Source: G965232465 sp965232465
GTDB lineage: Bacteria; Pseudomonadota; Alphaproteobacteria; JAQWUY01
DNA: 64,000 nt
Reading direction: 5' to 3'
NCBI GenBank assembly: GCA_965232465.1
Contig: OZ246977.1
Location: 1,178,001-1,242,000, forward strand
In this document: positions 9,969-18,859 of the stretch, piece by piece
Layout of the letters: each line of letters starts with the position of its first letter
Numbering within the stretch: position 1 is the stretch's first letter
Position numbers and translations under genes: made by a program
Notes under the pieces: model-generated
The model's database searches: none
What the model was told of the DNA's origin: nothing
The model's input: the letters and a program-made list of their open reading frames with translations, nothing else

Positions 9969-10556
9969 CTAGTGTGTGTTTTCATTTGTCATATCTTTGT
10001 TTGTGCTATTGGGCATATAGTCTTGCATATCTTTACCCCGTATATACATAATTAAATCGGACAGTAGCTGTAACATCATAGCGGCAAATCCAATGGGTAT
10101 GACGCTGTATGGTATCCATAATGCCACGCCCCAAATGGTACTAGAAGTTAAGTTTCTTGTCCAAGCATACAAAAAGGTTTCCGCCCCATAGAACATCATA
10201 ATTCCCATCACAATAAAGGTTAATATAGTCGTCACAGATTGTAAAATGCGTTTGCTTTTTCCCGACAGCAGGTTGGGGACAAAGTCCATATTTACATGTC
10301 CCCGTGCCATTTGTACATATGGAATCCCCAGTATAGTGGCGGAAATAATCAAATATACAACCATTTCTGTTTGCCATATGGTGGATTGCCCCAGCACCTT
10401 TCGCAGAAAAATCATTTGGCATGTAATCAATACAGATAACACAATCATACTAGCAGAAATACCCCCAAATATCGTCGATATTGTATGCACTATGCGGTGA
10501 AAAGTATCCCATTTACTGTGGGGTGTTATTGGCACATGTGATGTGGAATTATGCAT
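9969..10556 (-). CDS. dctQ: TRAP transporter small permease (DctQ family)
   Basis: A 195-residue protein with four predicted membrane helices and family features IWQTEMVVYLI and ARGHVNMDFV. DctQ is the small membrane subunit that pairs with DctM. The frame is open to 10682, but ATG 10556 (MHNSTSHV) is preferred because AAGGAG lies just upstream and the earlier start would overlap dctP. It sits between dctP and dctM in the usual P-Q-M order. Confidence 0.9.
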   Translation of the reverse strand: MHNSTSHVPITPHSKWDTFHRIVHTISTIFGGISASMIVLSVLITCQMIFLRKVLGQSTIWQTEMVVYLIISATILGIPYVQMARGHVNMDFVPNLLSGKSKRILQSVTTILTFIVMGIMMFYGAETFLYAWTRNLTSSTIWGVALWIPYSVIPIGFAAMMLQLLSDLIMYIRGKDMQDYMPNSTNKDMTNENTH

Positions 10557-10581
10557 GGGGAAACTCCTTCTTGTATGTGGT

Positions 10582-11571
10582 TTATTCAACGGATAATGCC
10601 ATGTCCAATAGTGCTTGACCATTAGGCGTTTCGTTAATAAAGTTTTTATAAGATGACTGTTTGGCAATATCACGCCATGCATTGAAATCTTGTTGAGTCA
10701 ATTCGGCAATTTTAACGCCTGCTTTGCGGAATACATCGATGGAAACGCTGTCAATTTCCTTAGCTTGTTGTAAGTAATATGCTTCGGCTTTTTTGGACCC
10801 TTCCAGTAATGCTTGTTGCTGTGCTGATGTCAATTTGTCAAATACGGATTTGCTCATTAACAATGGTTGATACATAAACCACAATGCTGTATCGCCTGCG
10901 GCGGTGTAACACTGCACCTGTTCGTATATGCGGAATGATATAAAGCTAGACGATGATGTATTTGCCGCTGTTAACACGCCCGTTTGTAATGCACTGTAAA
11001 TTTCCGAAGAAGCCATAGAAGTAATTGATGCCCCTGCGGCTGCAAACATTTGGTTAAATGCTTTTCCCGCCCCACGGATGGATAGCCCCCTTACATCATT
11101 CGGCTGGGTGATACATTTGTTTTTGCCGACAAAGCCCCCCGCCAAGTACCCCGGAACTAAGGTTATGATATCATCGCTTTGCATCAATTTTTCAATTTCT
11201 GCCATAAATGGGGATTTGCTTAATCTTGCCCCATGGTCGTGGTTTTTTACCAATCCTGGCATTAAGGTTAAATTATATGCGGGCTGAAAACCAGATGCAT
11301 ATGCCAATGGCACAATGGTCATATCCAGTCGTCCTTTGTTGACCGCCCCATATTGCTCCCTAGGTTTAAATAGCGATTTGCTAGGGTATATTTTAATCTT
11401 TAAATCCACATTCGCATTTGCTACATAATCCGCCACCATTTGTACCACTTTATGCCGTACATCTTTGGTCGACCATTGGTGGCTCAGTTTTAAGGTTTCT
11501 GCATATGCTATGCCAGATAATAAAGTGGATAAAATGGCTATCGCTATGGTTTTTGTTATAAGTTTTTTCAT
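10582..11571 (-). CDS. dctP: TRAP transporter substrate-binding protein (DctP family)
   Basis: A 329-residue periplasmic binding protein. A clear signal peptide (MKKLITKTIAIAILSTLLSG, cleavage after about AYA) is followed by a DctP domain. The region RGLSIRGAGKAFNQMF contains the arginine-bearing segment that usually contacts a carboxylate. A good AAGGAG precedes ATG 11571. It lies 29 bases after matB in the same direction. Together with dctQM it should import malonate or a similar dicarboxylate for the neighbouring malonyl-CoA enzymes. Confidence 0.93.
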   Translation of the reverse strand: MKKLITKTIAIAILSTLLSGIAYAETLKLSHQWSTKDVRHKVVQMVADYVANANVDLKIKIYPSKSLFKPREQYGAVNKGRLDMTIVPLAYASGFQPAYNLTLMPGLVKNHDHGARLSKSPFMAEIEKLMQSDDIITLVPGYLAGGFVGKNKCITQPNDVRGLSIRGAGKAFNQMFAAAGASITSMASSEIYSALQTGVLTAANTSSSSFISFRIYEQVQCYTAAGDTALWFMYQPLLMSKSVFDKLTSAQQQALLEGSKKAEAYYLQQAKEIDSVSIDVFRKAGVKIAELTQQDFNAWRDIAKQSSYKNFINETPNGQALLDMALSVE

Positions 11572-11600
11572 TGTATTCTCCTTTTAAAATTACAATAATT

Positions 11601-13160
11601 TTATGATACAAATGTATCGTTATATTTATCCCGTAACACTTTTTTTTGTACTTTGCCCATGGTGTTACGGGGCAGGCTGTTTATAAAATATATCTTTTTG
11701 GGGTGTTTAAATTTTGCCAATGATTGTTGGACTGTATCATAAATAGAGCGTTCGGTAACAGTATGCGATGGGGGGACGGCAACAACCGCTACTACCGCTT
11801 CGCCAAAATCTGCATGGGGAACGCCGATAACGGCCGATTCCATAACCCCTGATACATTATCAATAATGGTTTCCACCTCTTTGGGATATATATTATACCC
11901 CCCGGAAATAATTAAATCTTTATTCCGTCCGACAATCGATATATACCCTTGTGCATCACGGGTTGCCAAATCACCGGTGATAAAAAACCCATTTTCTCGT
12001 AATTCTTGTTTGGTTTTTTCAGGCATTTGCCAATATCCTCGAAATACATTTTTTCCCCGTACTTCCAGCATTCCTACCTTATTCAGAGGTACTTTGACGC
12101 CATCTTGTTTTGGGTCTGTGATACGAATTTCAACCCCTGGTAAGGCAAAACCAACTGTACCCGCCCGTCGTTCTGCGTCATAAGGATTTGAGGTATTCAT
12201 ACCCGTTTCAGTCATACCATATCGTTCAATAATCGAATGTCCTGTTTTTTGTTGCCACTGTGTATGGGTTTCTGACAACATGGGGGCGGAGCCAGAAATA
12301 AATACCCGCATATTTTGAGTAATTTCTGGGCATAATCTGTCCTGTTGCAACAGTCGTGTATAAAAGGTGGGTACCCCCATTAACGCCGTCGATATGGGCA
12401 TAGCATCCATAATAGAATCCGCATTAAATTTTGCCATATAGCGAAGGGATGCCCCCGCCATTAAGATTACATTTAATGCTACAAATAGCCCATGTACATG
12501 AAAAATGGGTAAGGCATGGATTAAAATATCATCACGGCTAAACCGCCAATATTGCTGTAATACAATTGCATTACTTGCCAAATTTTCATGGGTTAACATT
12601 GCCCCTTTTGACCGTCCTGTTGTGCCAGAGGTGTATAAAATTGCCCCCAAATCGTCCTTGCCCCGTGTAACCGCACGCATGGTGTTTGCATATTTTGTGT
12701 TTGCATATTTTGTGTTTGATTGTGCATTGGCAAGGTTAAACACTGTGCCCATTCCTTGTACATCCATAGTTTGTACAGATTTTACCGCACATTGTTGGGC
12801 GATTTCGGTCAGTTGTGATACACATTTCGGATCGCATACAAATACAGTAGGGGTGGCATCACTAAGAAAATACTTTATTTCTGTTGGTGTATAAGCAGTG
12901 TTTAGGGGTAAAAATACCCCCCCTGCTATAATCGTTCCTAAGTATAACTTGACCACTTCAATAGATTTATGTACCTGTACTGCAACCCTGTCACCCGGTG
13001 TAACCCCTAAGGAAATTAAGGCTTGGGCGTACTGTTGCGCTTGTTGAAACAAAGCCCCATATGTAACCTGTGTCCCATTTTCTAAGTAGGCAAAAACCCT
13101 GTCATCGTATCCTGTGGACGATTGGCGAAGTCTGTGTGCTAAGTGATTGTTTGTATACAT
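11601..13160 (-). CDS. matB: Malonyl-CoA synthetase (acyl-CoA synthetase family)
   Basis: A 519-residue AMP-forming enzyme that turns malonate, CoA and ATP into malonyl-CoA. Seen motifs: ILYTSGTTGRSKGA (P-loop), YGMTETGMNT, ITGDLATRD (adenylate site) and the C-terminal catalytic lysine region PRNTMGKVQKK. Assignment as MatB rather than another acyl-CoA ligase rests on the overall match and on the adjacent malonyl-CoA decarboxylase genes. An in-frame 15-base duplication gives KYANTKYANT at about residue 150 (DNA 12689-12718), in a loop before the P-loop. It begins 19 bases after the short decarboxylase gene. Confidence 0.92.
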   Translation of the reverse strand: MYTNNHLAHRLRQSSTGYDDRVFAYLENGTQVTYGALFQQAQQYAQALISLGVTPGDRVAVQVHKSIEVVKLYLGTIIAGGVFLPLNTAYTPTEIKYFLSDATPTVFVCDPKCVSQLTEIAQQCAVKSVQTMDVQGMGTVFNLANAQSNTKYANTKYANTMRAVTRGKDDLGAILYTSGTTGRSKGAMLTHENLASNAIVLQQYWRFSRDDILIHALPIFHVHGLFVALNVILMAGASLRYMAKFNADSIMDAMPISTALMGVPTFYTRLLQQDRLCPEITQNMRVFISGSAPMLSETHTQWQQKTGHSIIERYGMTETGMNTSNPYDAERRAGTVGFALPGVEIRITDPKQDGVKVPLNKVGMLEVRGKNVFRGYWQMPEKTKQELRENGFFITGDLATRDAQGYISIVGRNKDLIISGGYNIYPKEVETIIDNVSGVMESAVIGVPHADFGEAVVAVVAVPPSHTVTERSIYDTVQQSLAKFKHPKKIYFINSLPRNTMGKVQKKVLRDKYNDTFVS

Positions 13161-13179
13161 TATTATTCTATCTTTCAGG

Positions 13180-14304
13180 CTATAAGTTGACTATCTTTTC
13201 GGAAATAGCCACTTTGTTATCGTTAAAATATGCTTCAATGTTATCTTCGATGGTGTGCGTATTATATCTGTAATTAACCATACAACCATAGGATTCGTCC
13301 ATGCGACTTGGGTCTGCTCCTATTTGAATATCGTAAAATTCTGCCCCATTGCCTAAGTGAAAGTGTGCTACTCGATTGATAGCTCTGCCCTGTGGGGTAT
13401 ACATAATATATTTGGCAATAATTTGCTTCATGATTTTAGCGTTTTTGAGTATGGCGGCGTGTGTATCCCCACAGGTGGCAACAGCTCGTAAAGTGCGTAA
13501 TTCATCCACTTGTAAAATAGGTGCTGTATCGCCCATTTGTGCCTGTGTCCAATGGGTAAAATTGGGCATAGGCGACAAAGTTACAAAGGTGTTAATATGG
13601 GGTATTTCTGATTGTATGGTTTGTACCACTTGCTTTATTAGTAAGTTGCCAAATGGCACGCCTGTTAATCCTTTGTGGCTTTTGGATATACTATAAAAAA
13701 TTGCTGTGTTGGTGCTGTTGGAGTCAAAGATTTTTCTATTTTCTGCGGATACCAAAATCGATTCTACCATTTGTGGGGTGTTTTGCATCAGGGCGACCTC
13801 TGTAAAAATCAATGGTTCGTCCCCTAATAGGGGGTGAAAATACGCATACATCAAGCGATCGGAGCAAATAAGGCGGTTTTTTAACTCGTTCAGGCTAGGG
13901 ATATGGTGAATAGCCTCGTACGATATAATTTTATTGAGTACACTGTTGGGTGTTTTGTCCCACAAAATGCGTTCAAACCTTAGGCAACATCGATTAAATA
14001 CGATACGAAAAAATATCTTAAAAGGTATGTCTAAGGGAGCTAATTCAGGATATGCGGTAATTAAAGACAACATATCCTGTCGCATACGAATCAATTGTAT
14101 TGTGTGTCCGTGTGGGGCTTGTAACAAACATAATCCCTTATGCCCCCATAATTGTTCAGCATGCATGTGTTTAAAAAAGCTATATTTTTCGGGCATACTA
14201 AGGTGGGCGTACATTTCCATTATTTGTTCAGCTAATATCAATCGTTGTCGTTCGCTGCGACAGGCTAACATATCTTTGTATGCGTGCAGTAGGGGGGTGG
14301 TCAT
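13180..14304 (-). CDS. Malonyl-CoA decarboxylase paralogue, shorter copy
   Basis: A 374-residue member of the malonyl-CoA decarboxylase family, which converts malonyl-CoA to acetyl-CoA and CO2. It shares with its upstream neighbour the YAYFHPLLGDEPLIF block, the FYSIS serine motif (TAIFYSISKS) and the HFHLGNGAEFYDI histidine block. Compared with the 445-residue copy it lacks most of the N-terminal helical region. Its start overlaps the previous gene by four bases (ATGA), so the two are translationally coupled. The key serine and histidine remain, so it may be active or may be a partner subunit; the sequence cannot decide. Confidence 0.88.
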   Translation of the reverse strand: MTTPLLHAYKDMLACRSERQRLILAEQIMEMYAHLSMPEKYSFFKHMHAEQLWGHKGLCLLQAPHGHTIQLIRMRQDMLSLITAYPELAPLDIPFKIFFRIVFNRCCLRFERILWDKTPNSVLNKIISYEAIHHIPSLNELKNRLICSDRLMYAYFHPLLGDEPLIFTEVALMQNTPQMVESILVSAENRKIFDSNSTNTAIFYSISKSHKGLTGVPFGNLLIKQVVQTIQSEIPHINTFVTLSPMPNFTHWTQAQMGDTAPILQVDELRTLRAVATCGDTHAAILKNAKIMKQIIAKYIMYTPQGRAINRVAHFHLGNGAEFYDIQIGADPSRMDESYGCMVNYRYNTHTIEDNIEAYFNDNKVAISEKIVNL

Positions 14305-15638
14305 ACTTTTATTCCTGCTCTGTGCGGGAATGATTGTGGTGGTAGCATTTTAGCGATGGTGTTTGACAGGGCGATTTTTCCTTGATTGTAGTATGTATCA
14401 TGATTCTGTTCAATATCCTTAAGGTGATACGCATAATTTACCATACATCCCCATGCGGTGCTTAGCCCCTTGTGTGTAGTATCTGCTAATGGGTGAATAT
14501 CATACAATTCTGCACCATTACCTAAGTGAAATCGTGCTACTGAGTCATACACTTTGCCATTTGTATGACGGGCATGTGCTATGTATATTGCCAAAATCTG
14601 CTGTAAATTCTGTGCCATGTCTGCTGTCATGTCAAGGGGGCTATCGAGCATGTGTATGTCTTCAATTATATTCACCTGCTCGGGGGATAATATGCTGTTT
14701 GGATCGTTCAATTGCTGGGTTGCCCACTGTTTAAACTTAGGTACAGGGGACAAGGTTACAAAGTTTTGTAAATTGGGAAATTCTTGACGGATATTTTCTA
14801 CTACTTGTTTGATTAAAAAATTACCGAATGACACGCCTTTTAACCCTTGTTGGCAATTGGATATGGAATAAAATACCGCCGTTTTTGCCATATAGGGGTC
14901 AATAATTTGTCGTTCAGCACTCAAAATAGACTGAATGGTACTTGGGATATGGTGCATCAATGCCACTTGCACAAAAATTAACGGTTCATTACCTAGTGCG
15001 GGGTGAAAGTATGCATACAACGCCCGATCAGAATCCCCAACCCGTTGGCGTAAATCTTCCCATCCTTTGATTTCATGTACCGCTTCATATGCTATCAGTT
15101 TTTCCAAAGTATCCGCTGCACTCGACCAATCGATGCGTTTTAAGTGTAAAAAACCTCGGTTAAACCAAGATTTAAACAAGTGTAAAAAATCATTGTCTAA
15201 GGCTTTTAATTCTGGGCTTTGATGTATAAACTGTAATAAATCTTGACGCATATTTACCAAGTCTAATGTGGCATTGGGGGCAAAATTTAAAGTGCGCAAC
15301 ATATTCTGGCTGGCAGGTTCACTTAAAAAATGAAATTGTCTTAGGGAAATGGCATTTTTGTCTTGCATCCATGCATGCATTTTTTGTAATAGCACTTGTT
15401 CATCGACACCAAAAAGATGGAATATATCCATAAAAAACTGGTGCTTTTGATGGGTGTCAAGGGATTTATAGTGGCGTAAAATATCTTGTGCCCGTACAAG
15501 GTTTGCCACTTCGCTGTTGCTTGTCAACAGGTCTTGGCATTTGGATACAATCGACTTTTCCACCAGCGTTTCAGGGGTGACGCCTTTGCTCATATGTGCA
15601 ATTTTAGACAACAATTCATTAAAAAGTGTAAGGGGCAT
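14301..15638 (-). CDS. matA: Malonyl-CoA decarboxylase
   Basis: A 445-residue enzyme of normal family length: an N-terminal helical domain (about 1-150) followed by the GNAT-like catalytic domain. Conserved blocks are YAYFHPALGNEPLIFVQVAL, the catalytic Ser in TAVFYSISNC, LSPVPKF, and RFHLGNGAELYDI with the catalytic His. It is the first gene of the leftward malonate operon: matA, second decarboxylase, matB, dctP, dctQ, dctM. Malonate taken up by TRAP would be activated by MatB and decarboxylated to acetyl-CoA. The stop is TGA, overlapping the next ATG. Confidence 0.93.
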   Translation of the reverse strand: MPLTLFNELLSKIAHMSKGVTPETLVEKSIVSKCQDLLTSNSEVANLVRAQDILRHYKSLDTHQKHQFFMDIFHLFGVDEQVLLQKMHAWMQDKNAISLRQFHFLSEPASQNMLRTLNFAPNATLDLVNMRQDLLQFIHQSPELKALDNDFLHLFKSWFNRGFLHLKRIDWSSAADTLEKLIAYEAVHEIKGWEDLRQRVGDSDRALYAYFHPALGNEPLIFVQVALMHHIPSTIQSILSAERQIIDPYMAKTAVFYSISNCQQGLKGVSFGNFLIKQVVENIRQEFPNLQNFVTLSPVPKFKQWATQQLNDPNSILSPEQVNIIEDIHMLDSPLDMTADMAQNLQQILAIYIAHARHTNGKVYDSVARFHLGNGAELYDIHPLADTTHKGLSTAWGCMVNYAYHLKDIEQNHDTYYNQGKIALSNTIAKMLPPQSFPHRAGIKV

Positions 15639-15922
15639 AAGGTCTCTCGGATCGCTATATTATTTTTTGCATTTTTGTGTGCATATACGCACCATCCCAT
15701 TGTATAAATAAAAAAAATTTAAGTCAAGCAAAAATATACTTTTTTTACTTTTTTTGTTAACCATAAATACAAAAATAAGGATACAAAGCGTAAAAAAGTC
15801 TATTTTTTAGGCATTTTTTGATAATAAGGTTAACAAAAAGTATGTGTTTTGTATTATTGACACCATGTGTAATTTGGGATATGGTGTACAAGATACATAA
15901 AAAATAAGAAAGATATATTCAT
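15639..15922. promoter_or_regulatory. Divergent control region between matA and its GntR regulator
   Basis: A very AT-rich 284-base region. Two near-matching arms, CTTTTTTTGTTAACC (about 15750) and GGTTAACAAAAAG (about 15829), form a long-range inverted repeat. At 15882-15895 lies TGGTGTACAAGATA, whose reverse (TATCTTGTACACCA) resembles the TCTTGTA/TACACGA operator reported for MatR, the GntR repressor of rhizobial malonate genes. That likeness is from memory of the family. Either element could be the operator by which the adjacent regulator controls both directions. Confidence 0.5.
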
Positions 15923-16576
15923 ATGGTCACATCACATAAGATTTATGATACGCTAAGTACAGAAATTATATATGGTACATTAGCCCCTGATATAAAAATA
16001 ACGGAAGTCTTATTGGCAAAGCGTTTTGGGACATCTCGTGGACCTGTGCGTGACGCTTTACAACGGTTGGAAAATAATGCACTTATTACCCGCATGCCTA
16101 ATGGTAGCACACGGGTTGTGTCATTTACCCCCAAACAGGCAAAGGATTTATTGCATGTGCTGATGTTATTAGAATGCGATTCGGTAAAACAAGCCTGCTT
16201 ATATGTCACCCAGCAAGATATTGCCCATATGGAAAGTATCTTGGATGCACACGCCCAAGTTATCGCCAAGTACAATCAGCCCAGCTATATGTATCAACAC
16301 TATAACAACGCTTTTCATCTTGCTATTGCCAAGGCAAGCCAAAATACATATATCGAAGATATTATGAAAAATGATTTATACATACGATTGCAAGTTTGTC
16401 GTAATCAAAATTTGTCGACTATTACAGAAAGCCGATATGCCAGCGGTTTTATCGAACACAAAAATATATTTAACGCCATAAAAAATAAAGACAAAGACAT
16501 GGCAAAATTATTGATGAAACGCCATTTACAAATATCACACAATAATATCATAGAAACGATTCCCAATGATTATTAA
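15923..16576 (+). CDS. GntR-family (FadR/FCD-type) transcriptional regulator, probable malonate-operon regulator
   Basis: A 217-residue protein: an N-terminal winged helix (about 5-72) with the GntR signature TSRGPVRDALQRLE, then an all-helical FCD ligand domain (about 80-210) with likely metal or ligand residues in HYNNAFHLAIAKAS and the terminal MKRHLQIS histidine. It is transcribed away from matA. Divergent FCD regulators of this kind (MatR, MdcY) control malonate genes in other bacteria, so repression relieved by malonate or malonyl-CoA is the likely logic, by inference. The ribosome site before ATG 15923 is weak. Confidence 0.87.
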   Translation: MVTSHKIYDTLSTEIIYGTLAPDIKITEVLLAKRFGTSRGPVRDALQRLENNALITRMPNGSTRVVSFTPKQAKDLLHVLMLLECDSVKQACLYVTQQDIAHMESILDAHAQVIAKYNQPSYMYQHYNNAFHLAIAKASQNTYIEDIMKNDLYIRLQVCRNQNLSTITESRYASGFIEHKNIFNAIKNKDKDMAKLLMKRHLQISHNNIIETIPNDY

Positions 16577-16822
16577 GTCGTTTATATTGATTTGACTATA
16601 AAACAGACAACCCCCTGCGATGCCTGCGATGTTATAATAGAGTAAAGAACATTTTAGGTTAGCTATCTATTCCAGCCCCCTTTATTTTTTTGCTTGTTAT
16701 AACAGGCAAAAACTGATATTATATGTGTGAGTGTTTGGATGTTATGCATATAACATTTACATATACTTTTGGAACTTAGTCTTATATAGGTACAAATCTT
16801 TATTATAATAAGAGGAAAATAC

Positions 16823-18412
16823 ATGATGTTTAATGTTTTGAAAAAATCTGCAAGTGTGGTTGCAGTGTTTTCTGTGTTGGTCGGATCGGCTGTTGCGGAA
16901 AATGTATTTAAATTTGCATTCCAAGGCGATATTCAGGGGGTCGATCCCCAATCCCATTATGAAACATTCCAATTGTCGACAATGGCAAATGTGTATGAAG
17001 GCTTGACCCGTCGCAATGCGGATTTACAAATCATGCCACATTTGGCAGAATCTTGGCAAGTATTGTCAGATACAGAGTGGCAATTTAACCTGCGCAAAGG
17101 TGTAAAATTTCACAATGGGAATGACTTTACCGCAGAAGATGTGGCGTTTACAATCAAAAGGGCATTGCAAACGGATTTTAAGGGCGTGGCATCCAAGATT
17201 TCTGAAAGTAAAATCATCGATGACCATACTATCGTATTGGTAACAGGCGATCCACAACCGGGGTTAATTAACGAAATTGACAGCTTATTGATGATGGACA
17301 AACAATGGACAGTTGCAAATGGGGCAGATATTATCGATACAAACAGTATGGATAAATCATACACCACTAATAATGCCAATGGCACAGGCTTGTTTAGAGT
17401 GGTATCGTATCAAGCGGGTGTAAAAACCGAATTTGAACGCTTTGATGGATATTGGAAAAAAGACATTATATCCAATATTGATCGTGTTGTATTTACGCCC
17501 ATTGGACAGGATGCAACCCGGGTGGCGGCGTTGTTGTCCGGTGCTGTGGATTTGGCGTATCCCGTACCTGTACAAGACCAATCCAGATTACAAAAAGCAT
17601 CAAATGTCGATACATTAGTTGGTCCAGAAACCCGTAACATATTTCTTGGTTTCGATCAATTCCGTGACCAATTGATTGGGTCAGATGTCAAAGGTAAGAA
17701 CCCCTTTAAGGATGTACGCGTGCGTAAGGCATTTGCATTGGCAATTGACAACAATTTGATTAACAAAAAAGTTATGCGGGGGTCGGCTTTCCCAACCAGC
17801 ACTATGGTGGCGGAAGTAAATGGTTTCCCCGGTAAAGATGTGGCGGCTGTATATCCACAGGACCCTGCCCAAGCAAAAGCATTGTTGGCAGAAGCGGGAT
17901 ATCGAAACGGTTTTACCGTAAAAATGGATTGTCCAAACAACCGGTATGTGAATGATGAAAAAATCTGTCAAGCGGTTGTATCGATGTTGGCAAAAATCGG
18001 TATTAAAGTGGATTTATTGGCACAACCAAAAGCACAGTACTTTAAGAAAGTATTGGAAGGCGGTGGATTTGATACCAGTTTTTATTTGTTGGGGTGGTCG
18101 CCTGCGTCTAAGGATGCGTTGGATCCGTTGGAATACCTAATATCTTGTCGTGGTTTGAGTGATAATTTGGGGGTGTATAATTTGGGGAATTATTGTAACC
18201 CAAAAATCAACCAATTGTCCGCACAGGCACGGGTGGAATCTGATTCTGTGAAACGGAATGCGATTATGAAATTAGCATACCAAATCGCAAAAGCAGAATA
18301 TGGATATGTTCCCATCCACAATCAGTCCTTATCTTGGGGTGTAAACAAAAAATTCAGCGTAGCACAACGGGCGGACAATGTACTTGATTTATTGAATGTT
18401 ATGAAAAAATAA
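16823..18412 (+). CDS. ABC transporter substrate-binding protein, family 5 (DppA/OppA-like)
   Basis: A 529-residue periplasmic binding protein of the peptide/nickel class. A signal peptide (to about VGSAVA) is followed by family motifs YEGLTRRNADLQIMPHLAES, FNLRKGVKFHNGNDFTAEDV and the late FDTSFYLLGWSP region. AAGAGGAAA lies before ATG 16823; the second ATG, three bases on, is equally possible. No permease or ATPase genes lie beside it, so its partners must be elsewhere. Substrate is unknown (di- or oligopeptides, or another solute). A strong hairpin terminator follows. Confidence 0.9.
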   Translation: MMFNVLKKSASVVAVFSVLVGSAVAENVFKFAFQGDIQGVDPQSHYETFQLSTMANVYEGLTRRNADLQIMPHLAESWQVLSDTEWQFNLRKGVKFHNGNDFTAEDVAFTIKRALQTDFKGVASKISESKIIDDHTIVLVTGDPQPGLINEIDSLLMMDKQWTVANGADIIDTNSMDKSYTTNNANGTGLFRVVSYQAGVKTEFERFDGYWKKDIISNIDRVVFTPIGQDATRVAALLSGAVDLAYPVPVQDQSRLQKASNVDTLVGPETRNIFLGFDQFRDQLIGSDVKGKNPFKDVRVRKAFALAIDNNLINKKVMRGSAFPTSTMVAEVNGFPGKDVAAVYPQDPAQAKALLAEAGYRNGFTVKMDCPNNRYVNDEKICQAVVSMLAKIGIKVDLLAQPKAQYFKKVLEGGGFDTSFYLLGWSPASKDALDPLEYLISCRGLSDNLGVYNLGNYCNPKINQLSAQARVESDSVKRNAIMKLAYQIAKAEYGYVPIHNQSLSWGVNKKFSVAQRADNVLDLLNVMKK

Positions 18413-18435
18413 TTTTCATAAATCTGTGTACTACA

Positions 18436-18471
18436 TAAAAAAACAGCGTGTGTCGAAGCACGCTGTTTTTT
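18436..18471 (+). terminator. Rho-independent terminator after the family 5 binding protein
   Basis: AACAGCGTG ... CACGCTGTT forms a 9-bp stem, extended by A:T pairs and followed by a T run (TTTTTTG). The A run on the left side means it could also stop leftward transcripts. Confidence 0.85.
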
Positions 18472-18554
18472 GTTTTAAGGTTTCATTTTATCACATTATA
18501 AAGGCATGATATTTTTTTAAAAATATCGATTCATAAACATCTTATGCCAAAAAA

Positions 18555-18580
18555 ATAAAAGCCCCAAACAGGGCTTTTAT
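18555..18580 (-). terminator. Rho-independent terminator of rpsO
   Basis: ATAAAAGCCC / GGGCTTTTAT is a perfect 10-bp stem with a six-base loop, nine bases beyond the rpsO stop. Read leftward it is followed by a long T run. Confidence 0.88.
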
Positions 18581-18588
18581 AATAATAC

Positions 18589-18858
18589 TTAGCGACGCAA
18601 ACCTAATCTTTTAATAATCTGTTGGTATCTGCTTTCACTTTTTGCTTTTAAATAATCCAGCAAACGCCGACGGCGTCCTACTAAGATTAACAGACCACGA
18701 CGGGAATGGTAATCTTTGTGATTTTGTTTCATGTGTTCCGTAATGTTCAAAATACGATGGGTTAAAATAGCAACCTGCACTTCTGGGCATCCGGTATCAT
18801 TTTCCGTTTGCCCAAATTGTTTGACTAGTTCGGCTTTTTTTTCTACTGTAATAGACAT
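18589..18858 (-). CDS. rpsO: 30S ribosomal protein S15
   Basis: An 89-residue protein of normal S15 length, containing the conserved TENDTGCPEVQVAILTHRI and HSRRGLLILVGRRRRLLDYL. S15 binds 16S rRNA early in 30S assembly. ATG 18858 is used, one base after the truB stop, with AAGGA inside the end of truB. The frame continues upstream but those residues have no S15 likeness. In most proteobacteria pnp follows rpsO directly; here a terminator follows and pnp lies on the other side of truB. Confidence 0.97.
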   Translation of the reverse strand: MSITVEKKAELVKQFGQTENDTGCPEVQVAILTHRILNITEHMKQNHKDYHSRRGLLILVGRRRRLLDYLKAKSESRYQQIIKRLGLRR

Positions 18859-18859
18859 A

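Noticed and set aside
9178..9972. Open frame (264 codons) on the plus strand opposite dctM
   Set aside because: Antisense to a clear TRAP permease gene; the product is proline- and alanine-rich with no recognisable domain.
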